A DNA stretch of 64,000 nt from NCBI RefSeq assembly GCF_019091135.1, contig NZ_JAGXJW010000026.1, positions 41,488 to 105,487 of the forward strand, given 5' to 3'. This stretch comes from Cohnella sp. GbtcB17. Its GTDB lineage: Bacteria > Bacillota > Bacilli > Paenibacillales > Paenibacillaceae. The position numbers and the translations under genes are program-made. Below are positions 60,506 to 64,000 of this stretch, piece after piece; positions within the stretch are counted from its first letter, which is position 1; each line of letters begins with the position of its first letter. The notes under the pieces are model-generated. The model ran no database searches. It was given only the letters and a program-made list of their open reading frames with translations, and was not told the origin of the DNA.

Positions 60506-62005
60506 CTAGCTCAGAGGTACGATCTTCACCTCCGGATAGAGGCTGTCGGGTCCTTCCAATGTACGTCCGCGTTGATTTTTCAAATACATATCGAAAAAAT
60601 CCAACATATAACCATTAATCGCGGCATTTGCTCTTGCAGAGTCCATCTTGCCTGTAACGCCCAGCCACTTGAATACAGGAGATATGAAAGCTACGTCGGT
60701 AAAGTTCAAATGCTCCGCGTTGTCTATGTATAGGAACTGTCCTCCTGCAGTCGACGTGTCGCGCATTCGTTCAAGCTCCATCTTCTTATCCCCCGTTACT
60801 TGGTCCATCCACGCTCTTGTGTTGCCCATGCGTTTAAGCTCCGCATCCGAGTAAACGTAGTTATCCATCACCTTTTTTAAAGTTTCGAATCCGGTTTCCG
60901 AATTCATGAACAAAAACGGCTTTCGCAGCCCCGCTCTGTCATGCAGCCGATATAGCCCGCCGTCCAAGTCGATTCCAGCCGCGATTCGCGGATCGTAGGC
61001 AGCGTCAAAGGCCGTCGCGCCGCCGATCGAATGACCGAACGTCCCGACATGGCCGAGATCGATCCTCCCTTTTAGGCGACTCGGTATCTGGCCCGATTGG
61101 ATACGCTCGAATTGGTCCAAAGCAAACGCTACATCGTCGGTTAACACTTTTCCCAACTTGTCGCGGTTGCCGTTTTCCGTCCGGTAATCATGATCGGGTG
61201 AAAACAAGTCGTTTGTCGTGCTGGTCGTGATTCGACCGTCCGGGAATTCAGTTGCGAACGTATTGTAGGTATGATCGATCCCAGCCACGATATAACCGTG
61301 ACTCGCGAGATTTTCAGCTTGCGACGTGTGGAGGAACCGGGAAGAACCGAAGCCTGGATTCGCCAGGATCAGCGGGAAGGAAGCTTGCGTCGAAGCGACT
61401 TCGGCATCCGAGTAAGAATGACTGGATACGTACTTCAAATGTTGAAAAATAAAGCCGGGAAGACCATAGTTCGCTGCCATATAACGCAAGATCCGAGGAT
61501 TTGGAATAAAAGACGCGTACTTGCCGCTGCCGGCTTGAGCCGGATACCAGACCTGAACCATCAGTTCACGCTTGCCCTCTGTGCCTTCGCCAAAGGTCTC
61601 TTCCCTATTCGAATCTACGAGATGAAACGTTAGCGTACCTACTTTAAAATCGCCTGTCGGTTTCGGGAGTTTAAAAACAGGAAAGGCATACAGAAGACCC
61701 GCTGTAATAATTAGCATGATCGCTAAGGCAGAATAAGCTGATCCCAAAAAGAATTTTGGGATTTTTATGGGGCCAGTCTTTTTTAGAAAGCGATAACCGG
61801 TTACGACCAAAAAAATGACCGTTGTGCAGTAAGTGAAAAAGAGCTGCACCCTATATCCTTCCACCGCCCCATGAACGACCATCAGAATCGAGGCGATGCC
61901 GCTTGCAACGAATAAAGGAATCTTGCGCCTTCCTTTTTTTAATAGGATCGCTAAAGCAAGCAAGCCGATGTTCGACAAAAAAAGCAACAGTTCAAACAGC
62001 CTCAT
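60506..62005 (-). CDS. membrane-anchored alpha/beta hydrolase (PAF-acetylhydrolase-like)
   Basis: 499 residues. Four hydrophobic helices in the first 125 residues (LLLFLSNIGLLALAILL, IPLFVASGIASILMVV, LFFTYCTTVIFLVVTGYRF, LAIMLIITAGLLYAFPVF), then an alpha/beta hydrolase domain with LILANPGFGSSRF (oxyanion region), nucleophile Ser in FGHSIGGATAF (about residue 326), acid in AGIDLDGG and His in DNAEHLNF. Such domains cleave short acyl or lipid esters. AAAGGAG is 8 bases before ATG 62005. It stands alone with no obvious partner. Confidence 0.85.
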   Translation of the reverse strand: MRLFELLLFLSNIGLLALAILLKKGRRKIPLFVASGIASILMVVHGAVEGYRVQLFFTYCTTVIFLVVTGYRFLKKTGPIKIPKFFLGSAYSALAIMLIITAGLLYAFPVFKLPKPTGDFKVGTLTFHLVDSNREETFGEGTEGKRELMVQVWYPAQAGSGKYASFIPNPRILRYMAANYGLPGFIFQHLKYVSSHSYSDAEVASTQASFPLILANPGFGSSRFLHTSQAENLASHGYIVAGIDHTYNTFATEFPDGRITTSTTNDLFSPDHDYRTENGNRDKLGKVLTDDVAFALDQFERIQSGQIPSRLKGRIDLGHVGTFGHSIGGATAFDAAYDPRIAAGIDLDGGLYRLHDRAGLRKPFLFMNSETGFETLKKVMDNYVYSDAELKRMGNTRAWMDQVTGDKKMELERMRDTSTAGGQFLYIDNAEHLNFTDVAFISPVFKWLGVTGKMDSARANAAINGYMLDFFDMYLKNQRGRTLEGPDSLYPEVKIVPLS

Positions 62006-62147
62006 CTTTATGCTCCTTTGAAAAATTTGTTTTTCGTTTGAACTGATATTATCCGTTCCATTTGGCCTGAACCATCGATTTGCCTTACATTTACCTTGCA
62101 TTATTGTAAGGCGACCTTGCGGCTTTGAAGGAGGATCTCCATTAAAT

Positions 62148-62181
62148 AAAAAAGCCGACGCACAAAATCCGTGCAATCGGC
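62148..62181 (-). terminator. terminator after the VOC-family gene
   Basis: Minus strand: GCCGATTGCAC ... GTGCGTCGGC followed by TTTTTTATTT; one mismatch in the stem. Lies about 75 bases past the stop at 62256. Confidence 0.75.
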
Positions 62182-62255
62182 ATGACGATGCAATCTCTTA
62201 TATTCGTCCACTCTTTGATTAATGCAATTAATTAATATCTGACGACGGCCTAGCG

Positions 62256-62639
62256 TTAAGCGACCATACTCACTATGTTGCCGTCGGGGTCCTTCACCAT
62301 TGCGTATCGTTCGCCCCACGGCGTGTCCCGCGGCTCGAGGCAGCCTTCATGTCCCAGCGCAGTCAACTGACGATACACGTCGTCGAGCGTTTCGCGACTG
62401 GAGAGCTGAAAGGCGAGCTCCGTCCGACAACCGACCGGCGAATCCCAGTCTTTCATAATACGTTTTACTGCTTCCACCAAGTCGAATGCAAAAACGACTC
62501 CCTCCTGCTCCACATCTACGTGAGGCGATTCGTCGGCGCTGTCTGGAATCGACAGCCCCAATACGCGATAAAAATCCAATGCCCTCTTCATTTCTTCCAC
62601 GTAAATCGCGACGCGCTTCAACTTTGCCTTTGCTGTCAT
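62256..62639 (-). CDS. VOC (glyoxalase/bleomycin-resistance) family protein
   Basis: 127 residues, one vicinal-oxygen-chelate module with both beta-alpha-beta-beta-beta halves (KRVAIYVEEMKRALDFYRVLGL and TLDDVYRQLTALGHEG ... GERYAMVKDPDGNIVSMV). Function within the superfamily (isomerase, dioxygenase, resistance protein) is undetermined. ATG 62639 has GAGGAG 9 bases upstream. Separated from the AraC gene upstream by 86 bases on the same strand, so possibly under that regulator or co-transcribed. Confidence 0.85.
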   Translation of the reverse strand: MTAKAKLKRVAIYVEEMKRALDFYRVLGLSIPDSADESPHVDVEQEGVVFAFDLVEAVKRIMKDWDSPVGCRTELAFQLSSRETLDDVYRQLTALGHEGCLEPRDTPWGERYAMVKDPDGNIVSMVA

Positions 62640-62725
62640 ACCTGCCAGCTCCTCTCGGGTTGCTTGATGTTCACCCCCATTGTAACGATTGTCCTGCAAT
62701 CGCTAATAGTAAAAAACGGACTTCC

Positions 62726-63544
62726 TCATGCCTGCCTGGTCAGACGTTTGAGCGGCAGACCATAGTAACGCATAAAGGCGCCGGAGAAATGAGACTGATC
62801 GTAGAACCCGTGCTGCAGCGCAAGCTCAGTCAAGCTGGCATAATCGCCGCTATGCAGCTCCTCCAGCACGCTTTGAAAGCGCACGATGCCGAGCATCTCC
62901 TTCGGGCTCACGCCAAGCTCCCGATCGAAGGCTCTTCGCAGATGCCGCTCGCTGAAGTTCACCTTTTCCGCCAGCTCCGTCACGGTAAGATTGCCTTTGG
63001 AATCGTATATATATCGCATACTCTGGTACACTAATGAAGGCTCTGGCGGCTCGGCCGCGGCCAGAATTCGATTCAATTGCCGCTCGGCGATATCGATTCT
63101 TGCCGAATCCGAGTTGGCGGCAAGCAGTCGTTCAACCCAACTCAACGCTTCCTGTCCCCAGAGCTCTTCTAAAAATACCCGACTTGTATGGATTGCCGAT
63201 AACGGAGACTTCAGAATCGTGCGGGCCGACTCCGAATACAGCCGGATGCCCCATACCGAGCGTGGTCGTTCAAACTGCATGACTTCGACTTGCGTCGATA
63301 ACCCTACGACATACGCCGCCTGACGGCTTGATGGAGCGAGCAGATCGACGATAATATCGACACAGCCGTCGGGAATGACGCGATGCCCCAGATTGTCCGG
63401 TACCGGCTTAAAATTCACCGTCCAATACGTAACGACATGCGAAGCCAAGCCGGGACTCGGCCTAAACTCCCGGAAGCGATGCGAGCGGCTATGTTGATGC
63501 GGCTGCAATTGTGGCGCGTGCAAAGGTCGATACGGATGTGACAT
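62726..63544 (-). CDS. AraC-family transcriptional regulator (DUF6597-type N-terminus)
   Basis: 272 residues. N-terminal sensor unlike the cupin type, with YWTVNFKPVPDNLGHRVIPDGCVDIIVDL, typical of the ADA/AraC subgroup; C-terminal HTH pair (about 175-265, VTELAEKVNFSERHLRRAF, LTELALQHGFYDQSHFSGAF). GGAGGAAG precedes ATG 63544. Followed by the VOC gene. Confidence 0.88.
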   Translation of the reverse strand: MSHPYRPLHAPQLQPHQHSRSHRFREFRPSPGLASHVVTYWTVNFKPVPDNLGHRVIPDGCVDIIVDLLAPSSRQAAYVVGLSTQVEVMQFERPRSVWGIRLYSESARTILKSPLSAIHTSRVFLEELWGQEALSWVERLLAANSDSARIDIAERQLNRILAAAEPPEPSLVYQSMRYIYDSKGNLTVTELAEKVNFSERHLRRAFDRELGVSPKEMLGIVRFQSVLEELHSGDYASLTELALQHGFYDQSHFSGAFMRYYGLPLKRLTRQA

Positions 63545-63675
63545 ATGCGCTTCTTCCTCCTGTTGCGTTCGGATGGCTTGTCAGATTATTTTATCGTATG
63601 TACCCATGTTTAAACCACCCTTTTGCTAATGGCGTCTACCATTTCGCATGCCAACAGGTGCCGTAACGCATACCG

Positions 63676-63754
63676 TTTGCGGACCCAGGTGCCGTTATTT
63701 TCATTCATTTCGCCCGGTTGGGCGATTTTGTGGACCCAGCTGCCGTTATTCACA
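63676..63754. repeat. two-copy 28-bp repeat spaced by 51 bases
   Basis: Copy one 63676-63703 and copy two 63727-63754 share TTTG(C/T)GGACCCAG(G/C)TGCCGTTATT, about 24 of 28 bases equal, with a perfect hairpin CGCCC-GGTT-GGGCG at 63711-63724 between. The 375-base stretch 63545-63920 holds only this repeat and the rRNA terminator; open frames across it have no ribosome site. Confidence 0.6.
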
Positions 63755-63875
63755 CGTTGGCGGGTAATCTCAGGCGCCTTCGGCGCGATTAACGTCTCTC
63801 CGGTCCGCAACATGCTCTATATCGTGGATATTCGCAAAATAACGCGTCCTGAGTCCGCCAGTTCACGCAAAACAC

Positions 63876-63906
63876 AACAAAAAACCACCCTCCGAAGAAA
63901 GTGGTT
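63876..63906 (-). terminator. terminator of the rRNA operon
   Basis: Minus strand: AACCAC ... GTGGTT stem (63906-63901 with 63888-63883) followed by TTTTGTTGTG. Starts 15 bases beyond the 3' end of 5S rRNA. Confidence 0.85.
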
Positions 63907-63920
63907 CTCTTTGCAATTTA

Positions 63921-64000
63921 GCCTGGCGACGTCCTACTCTCCCAGGACCCTGCGGTCCAAGTACCATCGGCGCTGGAGGGCTTAACGGTCGTGTTCGAGA
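63921..64000 (-). rRNA. rrf: 5S ribosomal RNA, 3' part
   Basis: The reverse complement contains GTTAAGCCCTCCAGCGCCGA and ends in GAGAGTAGGACGTCGCCAGGC, conserved 3' sequence of Bacillota 5S rRNA (the loop C/D/E and terminal stem strands). About 80 of some 117 bases are inside the window; the 5' part, and presumably 23S and 16S, lie to the right. Confidence 0.95.

Overview
The window is a high-GC Bacillota chromosome segment, most like a Paenibacillaceae member (Paenibacillus/Cohnella type). Reasons: strong AGGAGG-type ribosome binding sites, many AraC/YesN regulators, YesM-type histidine kinase, LplB/LplC-type sugar permeases without an ATPase gene, lipoprotein binding proteins, and a 5S rRNA end at the right edge. 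The species is inferred from family content, not from a marker gene.

Layout. 1-1350 is the end of a cytochrome bd oxidase gene. From about 1.5 to 57 kb nearly everything is a glycan-utilisation island. Operon A (12665 down to 6344, minus): two permeases, binding protein, GH2 beta-mannosidase, rhamnose-mutarotase-like protein; an AraC-type membrane sensor is divergent at 12911. Operon B (6210 down to 1565): heparinase II/III-like protein, GH43, aldo/keto reductase, terminator. 15.2-19.8 kb: enolase-superfamily dehydratase, divergent AraC regulator, GH36-like enzyme. 19.84-20.45 kb: a 51-bp tandem repeat array between convergent genes. Operon C (27402 down to 20489): heparinase II/III-like, GH88, GH172, aldose-epimerase-like protein, then GH28. 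Operon D (39175 down to 27508): histidine kinase, binding protein, two permeases, GH172, response regulator, an unrecognised 679-residue protein, a beta-helix protein. GH78 rhamnosidase is divergent at 39373. Operon E (46661 down to 41942): membrane desaturase-type oxygenase, Rieske ferredoxin, FAD reductase, aldo/keto reductase, creatininase-family protein, with a divergent AraC regulator. 47.7-57.4 kb: GH106-like, GH172, GH116-like, GH36-like and AraC genes. From 57.4 kb: AraC plus PhyH dioxygenase, then housekeeping-like genes (DHFR-like, alpha/beta hydrolase, VOC, AraC) and the tail of an rRNA operon read from the right.

How it fits together (inference): none of the glycosidases or lyases shows a signal peptide, so oligosaccharides are probably imported by the two ABC systems (energised by an ATPase encoded elsewhere) and dismantled in the cytoplasm. 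The enzyme mix (two heparinase-like lyases, GH88 unsaturated glucuronyl hydrolase, GH28, GH78 and GH106 rhamnosidases, GH2 mannosidase, two GH36-like, GH43, three GH172) suggests a branched uronate- and rhamnose-containing polysaccharide. The most notable signals are (1) near-identical 40-bp upstream boxes in front of operon C and the transporter part of operon D, with a related pair in front of operon B and the GH172 gene at 51 kb; (2) a complete diiron-oxygenase/Rieske/reductase electron chain embedded in the sugar island; (3) the two-variant 51-bp repeat array.
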